Shown: piece by piece, positions 7,876-17,721 of the stretch | Layout of the letters: every line of letters begins with the position of its first letter | How positions within the stretch are numbered: the first letter of the stretch is position 1 | Translations under genes and position numbers: made by a program | Origin: FEN-1297 sp021817845 | Lineage (GTDB): Bacteria; Bacteroidota; Ignavibacteria; Ignavibacteriales; Ignavibacteriaceae | DNA: 64,000 nucleotides | Direction of reading: 5' to 3' | Assembly (NCBI GenBank): GCA_021817845.1 | Contig: JAKAFW010000017.1 | Span: 1-64,000 of the forward strand | Notes under the pieces: generated by a model | Databases searched by the model: none | Seen by the model: only the letters and a program-made list of their open reading frames with translations | Told to the model about the DNA's origin: nothing

Positions 7876-10800
7876 ATGACAAAAAGATATCTATCAAATC
7901 TATTCAAGACCTACCAAAAAGGCGATGCAAGAGAGGAATCTTATTACAAACATCTTGCTGATTTTATTACGGAGTTTTCTAACTCCGAACGGAAAAGGAA
8001 AATTGATGTAACTATTCTCCCTAAAAAAACAGAAGCCGGAAACCCTGACTTTAGAATCTGGGATGGAAGACAAAAAATAATCGGTTATATTGAAGCTAAA
8101 GATTTAGGAGTTGACCTTGATAGAATTGAAGATTCCGAACAACTCGGAAGATATTTATCAACTTTCCCGAATGTTATTTTAACAAACTTTACAGAGTTTC
8201 GCTTATACCGAAATGGTGAACGAGTTGAAAAAATTTCTATTGCACGACCTTTTGTTATTAAAAAGCTTTTCACAGTTCCACCCCTTGAGAACGAAGACAA
8301 ATTATTTGAACTGCTCCAAAGATTTTTAGATTTTTCACTGCCCAAAACTTACACGGCAAAAACACTTGCTGTTGAACTTGCAAAAAGAACTAAATTCTTA
8401 AAAGATGAAATTGTTAGTGAAGAATTAAAAAGCGAGACAAAATCAATTCATGGATTCTTTGAGGCATTCAAAGAGTTTTTGATTGCAGGAATAAATGAAG
8501 AAGAATTTGCCGACCTTTATTCGCAAACGATAACTTATGGTTTGTTTGCAGCACGTTTACGTGCCGGTGAAGAGTTTAACAGAAAACTAGCTTTCTCTTT
8601 TATTCCGAAATCAATTGGAATTCTGAGAGATATATTCAAATATATATCTTTAGAAGATATTCCAAAACAAATGGAAGTAATTATTGATGATATTGTGGAA
8701 GTCCTTGCAGTTTCGGATGTAAAGAAAATACTCGACCAATATTATCACGAAGGGAAGGGGAGTGACCCAGTTTTACATTTTTACGAAACATTTCTTTCAG
8801 TTTATGATCCGGCAACAAGAGAAAAGCGAGGCGTTTATTATACACCGGAACCGGTTGTGTCTTTTATTGTCCGTTCACTTCATCAGATACTTAAAGAAAA
8901 ATTTGATATTTCAGACGGGCTTGCTTCTAAAAATGTAACGCTACTTGATCCCGCCGGAGGAACGCTTGGCTTTTTAGCAAAAGCTATTGAAACAGCAGTT
9001 GAAGAATTTGAAAGCAAATACGGCAAAGGTGCGGTTAAAACATTTCTCAAAGACCAGATACTTCAAAATTATTATTCGTTTGAATTAATGATGGCTCCTT
9101 ATGCAATCGGGCACATGAAGATTTCATTTCTTTTGGAAGAACTCGGCTACAGAATGGAAGATGATGAGCGTGTAAAATATTATTTAACTAACACTCTCGA
9201 AATGAAAGAACTGGATGAATCTAAATTTCCCGGGATGTCATCTCTCTCTACTGAAAATCATGAAGCCGGAAAAGTGAAAAAGCAAGTTCCCATTTTAGTA
9301 GTGCTAGGCAATCCGCCATATTCCGGTCATTCATCAAATACCGGAGAATGGATTTCTAATGTAATAAAAGAATATTATCAAGTGGATGGAAAACCGCTTG
9401 GTGAAAAAAATCCCAAATGGCTGCAAGATGATTATGTCAAATTTGTCCGGTTTTCTCAATGGAAGATTGATCAAGCCGGCGAAGGTGTTCTCGGTTTTAT
9501 TACAAACCATAGTTATCTCGATAACCCCACTTTCAGAGGAATGCGCCAATCTTTAATTAACAGCTTTGATGAAATTTATATTCTCGATCTTCATGGGAAT
9601 AGTTTAAAGAAAGAAAAAACACTCGATGGGAAAAAAGATGAAAATGTTTTTGATATTAAACAAGGCGTAGCTATTGCTTTCTTTATTAAAAACAAAAAAA
9701 TAAAAAGTAAAACAGTTGTCCATCACGAGCTTTTGGGACTTAGAGAAGGTAAATATGAATGGCTTAATAATCACAGCATTCAAAATGTAAAATGGGATAA
9801 ATTAGAACCTAATAGTGAATTCTACCTTTTCATTCCGCAAGATCAAAGGATGCAAAAAAGCTACCAATCATTTACTAAACTCACAGAAATATTTCCAATA
9901 AATAGTGTCGGTATTGTCACTGCAAGAGATGCTTTAACAATTGCTATTACCGAAGATGAAATTTGGAAAAGAATAAAGAATTTCTCAAGACTTGAACCCG
10001 AATTAGCAAGACAGACATATAAACTTGGAAAGGATACAAGGGATTGGAAGGTGGGATTTGCTCAAAAGGACTTAAAGGATAGTGGATTAAACAAAAATAA
10101 CTTGACACCTATTTCATACCGTCCTTTTGATATCCGCTATACTTATTATACGGGTAAATCACGAGGATTTCATTGTATGCCTCGAAGTGAAATTATGCAA
10201 CATTTTTTAATGGAAAATGTCGGACTATTAATCTGTCGTCAGCAAAACAAAGTAGGCTTTTTTCATTCCTTTATTACTGATAAAATAATCGAAGCCTGCG
10301 TAGTCTCAAATAGAACGCGCGAAATAAATTATGTATTACCTCTTTATTTATATCCCGAAACCAACAAAAAGGATTTATTCAGCGAGCACGGAACCGGAGA
10401 GAAAAAGCCAAACATAAAACCGGAATTATTTGAAGAATTAAAAAACAATTACAAAAAGGAAGTAACACCTGAGGAAATATTTTATTACATCTACGGAGTT
10501 CTTTACAGCAATACCTATCGCACAAAATACGCAGAGTTTTTAAAGATAGATTTCCCGCGTGTTCCATTCACTAAAGATTATCTGCTTTTTATTCAACTCG
10601 GCAAACTTGGTAAACAACTTGCGGATATTCATCTGCTAAAATCAAAAGAACTTGATAAAACCATTTCCAAATTCCCGATTGGCGGAAGCAACAAAGTAGA
10701 AAAACCAAATTATGAAGGCGGAAAAGTCTGGATAAACAAAGAGCAATATTTTGGAGATGTGAAAGAAGAAGTTTGGCAATATCAAATCGGCGGATATCAA

Positions 10801-10953
10801 GTTTGTGAAAAATGGTTAAAGGATAGAAAAGGACGAGTTCTAACTTTGGATGAGATTTTAACTTATTGCAAAATTGTGACCGCACTATCTAAAACTATTG
10901 AATTGCAAAATGAAATAGATAAATATTTTGAAAATGTTGAGAGAACAGTATAA
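7876..10953 (+). CDS. Single-chain restriction-modification enzyme (type ISP/IIG-like, N6-adenine methylase)
   Basis: A 1025-residue protein joining nuclease, methyltransferase and probable target recognition. The N-terminus has a PD-(D/E)xK-like nuclease (NPDFRIW with D58, then IGYIEAK with E73 and K75). The middle has the gamma-type N6-adenine methyltransferase motifs: SAM-binding LLDPAGGTLGFLAKA (about 356-370) and catalytic GNPPYSGHSS (about 478-487). ETFLSVYDPATREKRGVYYTP is typical of type ISP enzymes. The C-terminal about 400 residues likely hold the target recognition domain. Full LlaGI/LlaBIII-type ISP enzymes are about 1,500 residues with a helicase between nuclease and methylase; no Walker A or DEAD-box motif is visible here, so this is the shorter class. 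No separate S, M or R gene adjoins it. It lies beside AbiE, a small defence cluster. The frame is complete. Confidence 0.88.
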   Translation: MTKRYLSNLFKTYQKGDAREESYYKHLADFITEFSNSERKRKIDVTILPKKTEAGNPDFRIWDGRQKIIGYIEAKDLGVDLDRIEDSEQLGRYLSTFPNVILTNFTEFRLYRNGERVEKISIARPFVIKKLFTVPPLENEDKLFELLQRFLDFSLPKTYTAKTLAVELAKRTKFLKDEIVSEELKSETKSIHGFFEAFKEFLIAGINEEEFADLYSQTITYGLFAARLRAGEEFNRKLAFSFIPKSIGILRDIFKYISLEDIPKQMEVIIDDIVEVLAVSDVKKILDQYYHEGKGSDPVLHFYETFLSVYDPATREKRGVYYTPEPVVSFIVRSLHQILKEKFDISDGLASKNVTLLDPAGGTLGFLAKAIETAVEEFESKYGKGAVKTFLKDQILQNYYSFELMMAPYAIGHMKISFLLEELGYRMEDDERVKYYLTNTLEMKELDESKFPGMSSLSTENHEAGKVKKQVPILVVLGNPPYSGHSSNTGEWISNVIKEYYQVDGKPLGEKNPKWLQDDYVKFVRFSQWKIDQAGEGVLGFITNHSYLDNPTFRGMRQSLINSFDEIYILDLHGNSLKKEKTLDGKKDENVFDIKQGVAIAFFIKNKKIKSKTVVHHELLGLREGKYEWLNNHSIQNVKWDKLEPNSEFYLFIPQDQRMQKSYQSFTKLTEIFPINSVGIVTARDALTIAITEDEIWKRIKNFSRLEPELARQTYKLGKDTRDWKVGFAQKDLKDSGLNKNNLTPISYRPFDIRYTYYTGKSRGFHCMPRSEIMQHFLMENVGLLICRQQNKVGFFHSFITDKIIEACVVSNRTREINYVLPLYLYPETNKKDLFSEHGTGEKKPNIKPELFEELKNNYKKEVTPEEIFYYIYGVLYSNTYRTKYAEFLKIDFPRVPFTKDYLLFIQLGKLGKQLADIHLLKSKELDKTISKFPIGGSNKVEKPNYEGGKVWINKEQYFGDVKEEVWQYQIGGYQVCEKWLKDRKGRVLTLDEILTYCKIVTALSKTIELQNEIDKYFENVERTV

Positions 10954-11079
10954 TTAATTAAACAGGCATCATTTTTGCGCTGGGCATTTGTATAATTATT
11001 GGAATAGTAGTTTAACGGATTATTCGGAAACACAAACTCATATTTTTCAGTTTCGGGTGGATTTATTTACAAACTATGA

Positions 11080-11574
11080 TTAAAACCTATAGCCAATACC
11101 TAAGCCGCCCCAGGGAGTTACGCCTGCCATAATGAACATATCAAATGCGGCGCTAAAGAAAAATCCTCCGTTCTTAGGACTGTAGCGGTAACCAATGGCT
11201 GTAGTAGGAACGAAGACGAGCGATGATTGTGAAAATGTATCCGATATAATAAAATCTGTGGATGCAATTAAAACACCGCCGCCTATTTCAACATAATTAT
11301 TGCCGTATATATCAATTGAATAATTTGCCATTGCCAAAGGGAAAAAGGCTGTGGTATGATGCGAGCCTGAATTAGATTCTGAGTTGTCGAATGCAAATCC
11401 CAAACCAAGCCGCAAGTCGAAATTATTAGAAATAACTCTTTCATAATTAACAGATGAGAATAGTCCGTTCCCTAATAGTTCAGCATAAACTATATTATTC
11501 TTGTTTTCCATTGTTTGTGGATATGCGGAAACGGCTGCAATTAAGACGATACAAATGCGGATTAAGTTTTTCAT
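11080..11574 (-). CDS. Small outer-membrane beta-barrel-like protein
   Basis: A 164-residue protein with a signal peptide (KNLIRICIVLIAAVSAYPQT) and alternating aromatic/hydrophobic strands: IVYAELLGNGLFSSVNYER, DLRLGLGFAF, FFPLAMANYSI, NYVEIGGGVLI and a final GGLGIGYRF, with the C-terminal aromatic expected of an outer-membrane barrel. No named family is recognised. GGGAGGT lies 4 nt before the ATG at 11574, which decides this start over the ATG at 11586. It is probably monocistronic and convergent with the R-M gene. Confidence 0.75.
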   Translation of the reverse strand: MKNLIRICIVLIAAVSAYPQTMENKNNIVYAELLGNGLFSSVNYERVISNNFDLRLGLGFAFDNSESNSGSHHTTAFFPLAMANYSIDIYGNNYVEIGGGVLIASTDFIISDTFSQSSLVFVPTTAIGYRYSPKNGGFFFSAAFDMFIMAGVTPWGGLGIGYRF

Positions 11575-11763
11575 ATTACCTCCCATGAAATTAGAAACAA
11601 AATTATTTAATAAACTGACATGAAAACTCCGTTAATAAGAAATGGCTTTCCCATTACCGGTTGCAATCCGCAAATGCAAAGACATACTGTAAAAGTTGAT
11701 ATAAATTACTAATTAAGAATTAGAGTTCAAATAATCAACAGCAAAAACAAATTGGAAGGTTAA

Positions 11764-11808
11764 AAACAAAAAAACCTTGAAAACTGATTATTTCTTCAGT
11801 AGTCAAGG
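11764..11808 (-). terminator. Intrinsic terminator of tRNA-Ser
   Basis: Read on the minus strand: CCTTGACTACTGA, loop, TCAGTTTTCAAGG, then TTTTTTTGTTTTT. This is a 13-bp stem with two mismatches followed by a T tract, about 16 nt after the tRNA. Confidence 0.8.
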
Positions 11809-11823
11809 CTTCTAAATGAGGAG

Positions 11824-11912
11824 CGGAGAGGCCGGGATTCGAACCCGGGGTACAGTTTAACCCGTACGACGGTTTAGCAAACCGTTGGTTTCAGCCACTC
11901 ACCCACCTCTCC
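11824..11912 (-). tRNA. tRNA-Ser (GCT anticodon)
   Basis: The minus strand folds as an 89-nt class II tRNA. The acceptor arm GGAGAGG pairs with CCTCTCC (discriminator G), the anticodon stem-loop ACGGTTTGCTAAACCGT gives anticodon GCT, a long variable arm CGTACGGGTTAAACTGTACCC follows in two parts, and the T-loop is GGGTTCGAATCCC. CCA is not encoded. It reads AGC/AGT codons. Confidence 0.95.
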
Positions 11913-12271
11913 GTGTTGAGATTTTTTTGCTAAGCAAAGATAGTATTTTCATCCTAATATTAAAAATTACTTCGTCGGAAATTTTAATTTAGTGTTTGTT
12001 TGGCTCTATAAATATGACATATCACTCAAAAATTGCGTTGGAAGTGCTAGATTCGTCAGAAGGAAATGTAATATGAGTTACGCAGATAATTTCAAATATA
12101 ATGGAAGTGAAGTGCAAAACCTTTGAGGTTTAGGAAAACCTCGAAGGTTTCTCACTATGTAATAATAATCTTTTGCGTAAGGTGACTGAGTTACTAATAA
12201 TATATGAAAAAATTGCTTGTAACTGCCTTATAAATTAAATTTGTTTTTAAAATTATCAATTAGAGGTTTTA
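11913..12271. other. 359-bp gap containing a full 110-bp repeat
   Basis: There is no gene. It holds the tRNA-Ser upstream region, the repeat at 12077-12186, and the leader of the acyl-CoA dehydrogenase gene (GAGG about 8 nt before its ATG). Confidence 0.6.
12077..12186. repeat. 110-bp mosaic intergenic repeat, type A core, full copy
   Basis: It begins GTTACGCAGATAATTTCAAA and ends TTGCGTAAGGTGAC, with TTACGCA inverted at the two ends. The centre is a palindrome, CCTTTGAGGTTT-AGGA-AAACCTCGAAGG. It is the same length as the copy at 47326-47435 and differs at only about ten positions. It lies between genes and contains no open frame. Confidence 0.85.
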
Positions 12272-13441
12272 ATGCACAAGTTTTCGGGTGTCGATTATTA
12301 TAACATCGATTCTTTGTTATCGGAAGATGAATTGATGATAAGAGATACCGTGAGAGATTTTGTGTCTGCTGAAATTATCCCGGTAATCGAAAAGCATAAT
12401 CGTGAAGGATCTTTCCCCATTCAGGTTATTAGCAAGATGGGGGAGTTAGGATTGTTCGGAACTACGCTTCCTCAAAAATATAATTGTGCAGAATTAAATA
12501 ATGTATCATACGGTTTGGTGTTACAGGAACTGGAGAGAGGGGACAGCGGTATTAGAAGTTTTGTATCTGTACAAAGCTCTTTGGTGATGTATCCTATTTT
12601 TACTTTTGGAAGTGAAGAACAAAAAGATTTTTGGCTTCCAAGATTGGCTACCGGAGAAAAAATCGGATGTTTTGGATTGACGGAGCCTGACTTTGGCTCT
12701 AATCCCGGCGGAATGATTACTAAAGCTCAAAAGGTCGATGGCGGATATCTTCTTAACGGTGCTAAAATGTGGATAACAAACGGAACTATTGCCGACCTTG
12801 CCGTTGTATGGGCTAAATTGGATGGTGTTGTAAAAGGGTTTCTTGTCGAAAAAGGTTTTAAGGGTTTCACAGCACCGGAAATGAAAGGCAAGCTTTCTTT
12901 GCGTGCATCTGTTACTTCAGAGCTAATTTTTGATAATGTATTTATTCCGGATAAAAATCTTCTTCCTAAAACAACGGGGTTAAAAAATGCTTTGATGTGT
13001 TTGAACCAGGCAAGATTCGGAATTGCTTGGGGCGTTGTAGGCGCCATGATGGCGTGTTATGATTCGGCATTAAATTATTCTAAATCGAGAATACAATTTA
13101 GCAAGCCGATAGCCGCTTATCAGATGACTCAAGAAAAATTAGTTTTTATGTTAACAGAAATTACAAAAGCGCAACTGTTAAATTATCAGATGGGAAGATT
13201 GAAAGATAAAGGGATTTTGAAACATACGCAGGTATCAATGGCTAAAAGAAATAACTGCGAAAAAGCATTAGAAATAGCTCATATTGCGCGCGAGATATTA
13301 GGCGCAAACGGTATTATAGACGAATATCCCGTAATGCGTCATGCTGCGAATCTTGAAGCGGTGAAGACTTATGAAGGAACTCACGAGATGCACACGCTAA
13401 TAATCGGTGAGGATATTACAGGATTTGCTGCATTTGATTAA
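12272..13441 (+). CDS. Acyl-CoA dehydrogenase, glutaryl-CoA dehydrogenase-like
   Basis: A 389-residue FAD enzyme. The block SGIRSFVSVQSSLVMYPI with its arginine is characteristic of glutaryl-CoA dehydrogenase (carboxylate recognition). CFGLTEPDFGSNPGGM is the acyl-CoA dehydrogenase signature, GAKMWITNG binds FAD, and KTYEGTHEMHTLIIGEDITG holds the expected catalytic glutamate in YEGTH. Expected reaction: oxidation and decarboxylation of glutaryl-CoA to crotonyl-CoA in lysine/aromatic degradation, with electrons to ETF. The substrate is inferred from the motifs; another short dicarboxyl-CoA is possible. It is followed 26 bp later by guaB on the same strand, with no obvious pathway link. Confidence 0.9.
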   Translation: MHKFSGVDYYNIDSLLSEDELMIRDTVRDFVSAEIIPVIEKHNREGSFPIQVISKMGELGLFGTTLPQKYNCAELNNVSYGLVLQELERGDSGIRSFVSVQSSLVMYPIFTFGSEEQKDFWLPRLATGEKIGCFGLTEPDFGSNPGGMITKAQKVDGGYLLNGAKMWITNGTIADLAVVWAKLDGVVKGFLVEKGFKGFTAPEMKGKLSLRASVTSELIFDNVFIPDKNLLPKTTGLKNALMCLNQARFGIAWGVVGAMMACYDSALNYSKSRIQFSKPIAAYQMTQEKLVFMLTEITKAQLLNYQMGRLKDKGILKHTQVSMAKRNNCEKALEIAHIAREILGANGIIDEYPVMRHAANLEAVKTYEGTHEMHTLIIGEDITGFAAFD

Positions 13442-13467
13442 AGTAATTATTAACAATTGGAATTAAG

Positions 13468-14934
13468 ATGAAAGATAGTCTCATTATTCGCGAAGGTATA
13501 ACTTTTGACGATGTACTTTTGGAGCCCGCAAAATCTAATGTATTGCCGAGGGATGTTAAAACATCTACTTTTTTAACTCCAGATATAAAGTTAAATATAC
13601 CGATTATCTCCGCTGCAATGGATACCGTTACTGAATCAGCGATGGCAATCGCAATGGCGAGGGAAGGAGGAATTGGTATTCTCCATAAAAATATGTCGAT
13701 CGAAGAACAATGTATTGAAGTTGATAAGGTGAAGCGTTCCGAAAGCGGTATGATAATGCATCCCGTAACGCTTACCATAGACAAAAATATCGGCGATGCA
13801 CTTGAATTGATGAAAAAATATAGTATTTCCGGTATCCCCGTGATAGATAATAACGGAAAGCTAGTCGGAATTATCACTAATCGTGATTTAAGATTTGAGC
13901 CAAACAAGAAGCAAAAAGTTAAAGACTTGATGACGAGGGAAAATCTAATTACCGCTCCATTGCATACTGATTTGGACATGGCTGAAAAGATACTTCAGAA
14001 ACATAAGATCGAAAAACTTCCAGTAGTTGACAGTAAAGGGATATTAAAGGGTTTAATCACCTTTAAGGATATTCAAAAGAAGAAGAAACATCCTTATGCA
14101 TGTAAAGATGAGCATGGGAGATTAAGAGTCGGTGCTGCAGTTGGTATTACTGCTGATACTATGGATAGGATTGACGCTTTATCAAAAGCCGGAGTAGACG
14201 CCATTATTATTGATACAGCTCACGGTCACTCCATGGGTGTTTTGAAAACGATTAAAGAAGCGAGGAAAAGGTTTAAATATGAGCAAATAATTGCTGGTAA
14301 TATAGGGACTTACCAAGCTGCTCTTGATCTGCTAGATTGTGGTGTTGATGCAGTAAAGGTAGGCATAGGACCGGGCTCTATTTGTACCACTCGAATTGTA
14401 GCAGGGATAGGGGTTCCGCAAATTACTGCTATTTCAGATGTTTACCGAGCTGTCAGAAATAAAGGAATTCCTTTAATCGCAGACGGAGGTATAAAGCAAA
14501 CCGGCGACGTGGCAAAAGCAATTGCTGCCGGAGCTGATTCAGTAATGATCGGCGGTTTGTTTGCCGGCGTAGAAGAAAGCCCGGGAGAAACAATTTTATA
14601 TGAAGGAAGAAGTTTTAAACTCTACCGGGGTATGGGTTCTCTTTCTGCTATGAAAAAGGGAAGCAAAGACAGATATTTTCAGGATACAGAGGACGATATA
14701 TCAAAGTTAGTTCCTGAAGGGGTTGAAGGACGAGTTCCATTTAAAGGACAATTATCAAATACTATTTATCAATTAATTGGCGGTCTCCGTGCGGCAATGG
14801 GTTACTGCGGAGTAAAGAATATTAAAGAGTTAAAAACAAAATCAAAATTTATAAGGATAACTTTAGCCGGTTTAAGAGAAAGCCATCCTCATGATGTCAT
14901 AATTACCAAAGAATCGCCTAACTATCATTCCTAA
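13468..14934 (+). CDS. guaB: IMP dehydrogenase
   Basis: 488 residues, the normal length. It oxidises IMP to XMP with NAD+, the first committed step of GMP synthesis. The catalytic barrel is split by two CBS domains (about 95-210; MHPVTLTIDKNIGDALELM, LMTRENLITAPLHTDLD). The catalytic cysteine is in GIGPGSICTTRIV, the phosphate loop is IADGGIKQTGDVAKAIAAGA, and the flap contains YRGMGSLSAM. It shares strand with the upstream dehydrogenase (26-bp gap) and with a glycosyltransferase-purD pair downstream, so purine genes are loosely grouped here. Confidence 0.97.
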   Translation: MKDSLIIREGITFDDVLLEPAKSNVLPRDVKTSTFLTPDIKLNIPIISAAMDTVTESAMAIAMAREGGIGILHKNMSIEEQCIEVDKVKRSESGMIMHPVTLTIDKNIGDALELMKKYSISGIPVIDNNGKLVGIITNRDLRFEPNKKQKVKDLMTRENLITAPLHTDLDMAEKILQKHKIEKLPVVDSKGILKGLITFKDIQKKKKHPYACKDEHGRLRVGAAVGITADTMDRIDALSKAGVDAIIIDTAHGHSMGVLKTIKEARKRFKYEQIIAGNIGTYQAALDLLDCGVDAVKVGIGPGSICTTRIVAGIGVPQITAISDVYRAVRNKGIPLIADGGIKQTGDVAKAIAAGADSVMIGGLFAGVEESPGETILYEGRSFKLYRGMGSLSAMKKGSKDRYFQDTEDDISKLVPEGVEGRVPFKGQLSNTIYQLIGGLRAAMGYCGVKNIKELKTKSKFIRITLAGLRESHPHDVIITKESPNYHS

Positions 14935-15008
14935 TAGTTGAAAAATTATTAAAGTAAAAGATTAGCAGGGGCTTTATATTATTATATAATTTAAGAAAAT
15001 TAACCATT

Positions 15009-16295
15009 ATGTATAAAGTGTTAGTTATTGCATATTATTTTCCTCCCATGGGGTTAAGCGGAGTTCAACGGACGCTTAAATTCGTGAAGTATATGAAGAA
15101 TTATAATTGGGAACCGACGGTTCTTACTTCTGATTCCACAGGTTATTACGCGCATGATTTTTTCTTATTAAAAGAAGCTGAAAAAGCAAATATCAAGATT
15201 GTAAGAGTTTCTGGAAAAGGTATAAATGCCAAATTGGCTTCAAAAGGTACAGTGAAGATTCCTCCTGAATTTATTAGAAAATTTTTGAGTAGATTAAGTA
15301 GTACATTCTTCATTCCTGATAATAAAAGGGGGTGGGCAAATGAAGCTTTCCCTGTCGCTGAAAAGCTCTTACAAGAAGAAAAATTTGATTTAATCTTTGT
15401 AAGCGCTCCTCCTTTTTCTTCCGTTAATATGGCGGTAAAATTGAATAAGAAATTTAATATACCGTTGATAATTGATTACCGTGATCTTTGGTATGGCAAT
15501 CAATTTGGATTTTATCCAACGCCTTACCACAGGTACTTGCATAAAAAAATGGAATATAAGGCTCTTAAAACGGCGGATAAAATTATTGCAACTAACAGGA
15601 AGATGAAAGAAAAGATAATCGAAAAATATCAATTTCTTACCTTTGAGGATATTTATATAATCCCGCATGGCTATGATCCGGAAGATTTTAAGGATTTAAA
15701 GATTGAAAAGAAATCTAATAGTAAAATGCGCTTAACTTACTCGGGAATATTTTATGAGTTTGTGACTCCAAAGTATTTCCTTCATGCTTTCAAAGAATTA
15801 TCTATCGAGAGACCCGATGTTACTGCAAATATTGAGCTTCACTTTGTAGGGTATTTAAGAAATGAAAATAAAAAGTTAGTTAAGAAACTGGAGATGCAAG
15901 AAGTTGTAAAAGAATATGGTTACCTGAATCATAATGAAGCGCTGACTAAATTAATGTCGAGCGATGTTCTTTGGATGATGGTTGGCAATGGAAGAAATGC
16001 CGATACAATCTCAAGTGGAAAGCTTTATGAATATTTTGGAACAAGGAAGCCTTTACTTGTATCTGTTCCCGATGGGGCATTAAAAACTGCCGCTAACGAA
16101 TATAAAGCAGCATATATTACTAAGCCGGATGATGTGGATGAAATAAAAAAAAATATATTAAAAATCTATGAGGATTATGTAAAAAATTCCTTGCCTGTTC
16201 CTGATGAAGAATTTATTATTAAACACCGTCGTGATTTCTTAACCGAGTTACTTACCAAGCAATTTCAATTTTCCGTGAAGGAAGGTGTTTTGTGA
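15009..16295 (+). CDS. Glycosyltransferase, GT4-like
   Basis: A 428-residue two-domain GT-B enzyme. The N-terminal acceptor domain starts KVLVIAYYFPPMGLSGVQRT, the typical GT4 opening with a glycine loop. The C-terminal donor domain has HFVGYLRNE, VKEYGYLNHNEALTKLMSSD and SGKLYEYFGTRKPLLVSVPD, where the glutamate binds the nucleotide-sugar ribose/phosphate. The acceptor is unknown; surface polysaccharide or glycolipid is likely. Its TGA overlaps the GTG of purD by 4 nt (GTGA), so the two are translationally coupled, an odd pairing without a clear functional reason. Confidence 0.88.
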   Translation: MYKVLVIAYYFPPMGLSGVQRTLKFVKYMKNYNWEPTVLTSDSTGYYAHDFFLLKEAEKANIKIVRVSGKGINAKLASKGTVKIPPEFIRKFLSRLSSTFFIPDNKRGWANEAFPVAEKLLQEEKFDLIFVSAPPFSSVNMAVKLNKKFNIPLIIDYRDLWYGNQFGFYPTPYHRYLHKKMEYKALKTADKIIATNRKMKEKIIEKYQFLTFEDIYIIPHGYDPEDFKDLKIEKKSNSKMRLTYSGIFYEFVTPKYFLHAFKELSIERPDVTANIELHFVGYLRNENKKLVKKLEMQEVVKEYGYLNHNEALTKLMSSDVLWMMVGNGRNADTISSGKLYEYFGTRKPLLVSVPDGALKTAANEYKAAYITKPDDVDEIKKNILKIYEDYVKNSLPVPDEEFIIKHRRDFLTELLTKQFQFSVKEGVL

Positions 16296-17566
16296 AAGTT
16301 TTGCTAATTGGGTCCGGAGGAAGGGAACATGCCCTTGCTTATAAAATTAAAGAAAGCAAATTGCTAGAGAAGCTTTTCATTTTACCCGGCAATACCGGCA
16401 CTGAAGGCTTAGGCGAAAATGTCTCCGGCAATATGAACGACAGTAACTTTATACTTTCATTCTGCAAAAAAGAAAAAATTGATCTCGTGGTAATAGGTCC
16501 TGAAAAGCCTCTTGTTGAAGGTTTAGCTGATATTCTGAGAGAAAGTGGAATAAATGTATTCGGTCCAGACAAAGGCGCGGCTGAAATTGAAGCATACAAA
16601 TCTTTTGCTAAAGGCTTAATGGAAAAATATAATATCCCTACCGCAGCTTATATGGAATTTAATTCCCAAATGATGAATGAAGCGGAGAAATATATATCCA
16701 ATCAAAATTATCCGCTTGTAATAAAAGCTGATGGGCTGGCGGCTGGCAAAGGAGTTTTAATTTGCAATAATTATCAAGAAGCAGCTTCAGCTCTGAATGA
16801 ATTATTTGTAAAAAAGATTTTTGGCAACGCCGGCGATAAAATTATTATTGAAGAATTTTTGGTTGGTCAAGAAGCCTCAATTTTTGCAATAACCGACGGG
16901 GAAGAATTTATTTGCCTTCCTGCAGCACAAGACCATAAAAGGATAGGAAATAATGACGAAGGGAAAAATACAGGGGGCATGGGAGCTTATTCACCTGCAC
17001 CGATAGTAAATGAATTTATATTAGAACAAGTTCAAGAAAAAATTATAAAGCCCACACTCTCTGCGCTAAAAACAGAAGGTAGAAAATTTAACGGTTGTCT
17101 TTACTGCGGAATAATGATAAATAACAATGAGGCAAAGGTAGTTGAGTTTAATTGTAGATTTGGCGATCCGGAAACTCAATCTGTTATGCCTTTACTCGAA
17201 GGTGATTTCTTAAAGCTTTTATACTCAACGGCAATAGGTAAACTTGACAAGGAATCGGTCAGATATAATGGCGGTGCTTCTGTTTGTGTCGTAGCGGCAT
17301 CAGGAGGGTATCCCGACGAATATAAATCCAGTTTTATAATTAGCGGATTAGATGAAGCAAGTAAAGAAGCTTTTGTGTTTCATGCAGGCACAAAGAAAGA
17401 CGGGGAGAATATTTTAACAAACGGCGGGAGAGTTCTAGGCATTACGTCTTTTATCCCAACTAATGATTTAAGTAAAGCTAAAGAAAAAGCTTACCGTGCT
17501 ATGAATAAAATTCATTATAATAATATTTATTATCGCACAGATATTTCAGACAAAGCCCGGATTTAG
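16292..17566 (+). CDS. purD: Phosphoribosylamine--glycine ligase (GAR synthetase)
   Basis: 424 residues, the normal length. It joins glycine to phosphoribosylamine with ATP in purine synthesis. Motifs: N-terminal KVLLIGSGGREHALAYKI, ATP-grasp VIKADGLAAGKGVLI, AAQDHKRIGNNDEGKNTGGM, and FNCRFGDPETQ for metal binding. The start is GTG at 16292, overlapping the glycosyltransferase stop. It is followed by a repeat-containing spacer. Confidence 0.97.
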   Translation: MKVLLIGSGGREHALAYKIKESKLLEKLFILPGNTGTEGLGENVSGNMNDSNFILSFCKKEKIDLVVIGPEKPLVEGLADILRESGINVFGPDKGAAEIEAYKSFAKGLMEKYNIPTAAYMEFNSQMMNEAEKYISNQNYPLVIKADGLAAGKGVLICNNYQEAASALNELFVKKIFGNAGDKIIIEEFLVGQEASIFAITDGEEFICLPAAQDHKRIGNNDEGKNTGGMGAYSPAPIVNEFILEQVQEKIIKPTLSALKTEGRKFNGCLYCGIMINNNEAKVVEFNCRFGDPETQSVMPLLEGDFLKLLYSTAIGKLDKESVRYNGGASVCVVAASGGYPDEYKSSFIISGLDEASKEAFVFHAGTKKDGENILTNGGRVLGITSFIPTNDLSKAKEKAYRAMNKIHYNNIYYRTDISDKARI

Positions 17567-17595
17567 TCATACATTAGGAACAATTACTAATTCAG

Positions 17596-17721
17596 CTTAC
17601 GCAATTGCTGGAAAATTGGAGTGATGGAATGTTGGAGTGGTGGAATAATGGAAAAATGGAGTATTGGAATAGACTAATTGTTTTCCATTATTCCAGAGGA
17701 AAATCCTCATAAGGTGATTTA
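17596..17721. repeat. Mosaic intergenic repeat, type B core (TGGAATAATGG)
   Basis: The left end CTTACGCAATT and right end CATAAGGTGATTTA match the ends of the 110-bp family, but the middle is different: tandem-like TTGGAGTGATGGAATG units and a perfect 15-bp inverted repeat, TGGAATAATGGAAAA (17641-17655) with TTTTCCATTATTCCA (17681-17695). The right end supplies AAGGTGA just before a 30-residue small open frame. Confidence 0.65.

Noticed and set aside
13416..13979. 187-codon open frame on the minus strand
   Set aside because: It lies antisense to the first third of guaB, which has every catalytic motif in place. The translation is low in complexity (serine/isoleucine rich) and shows no domain.
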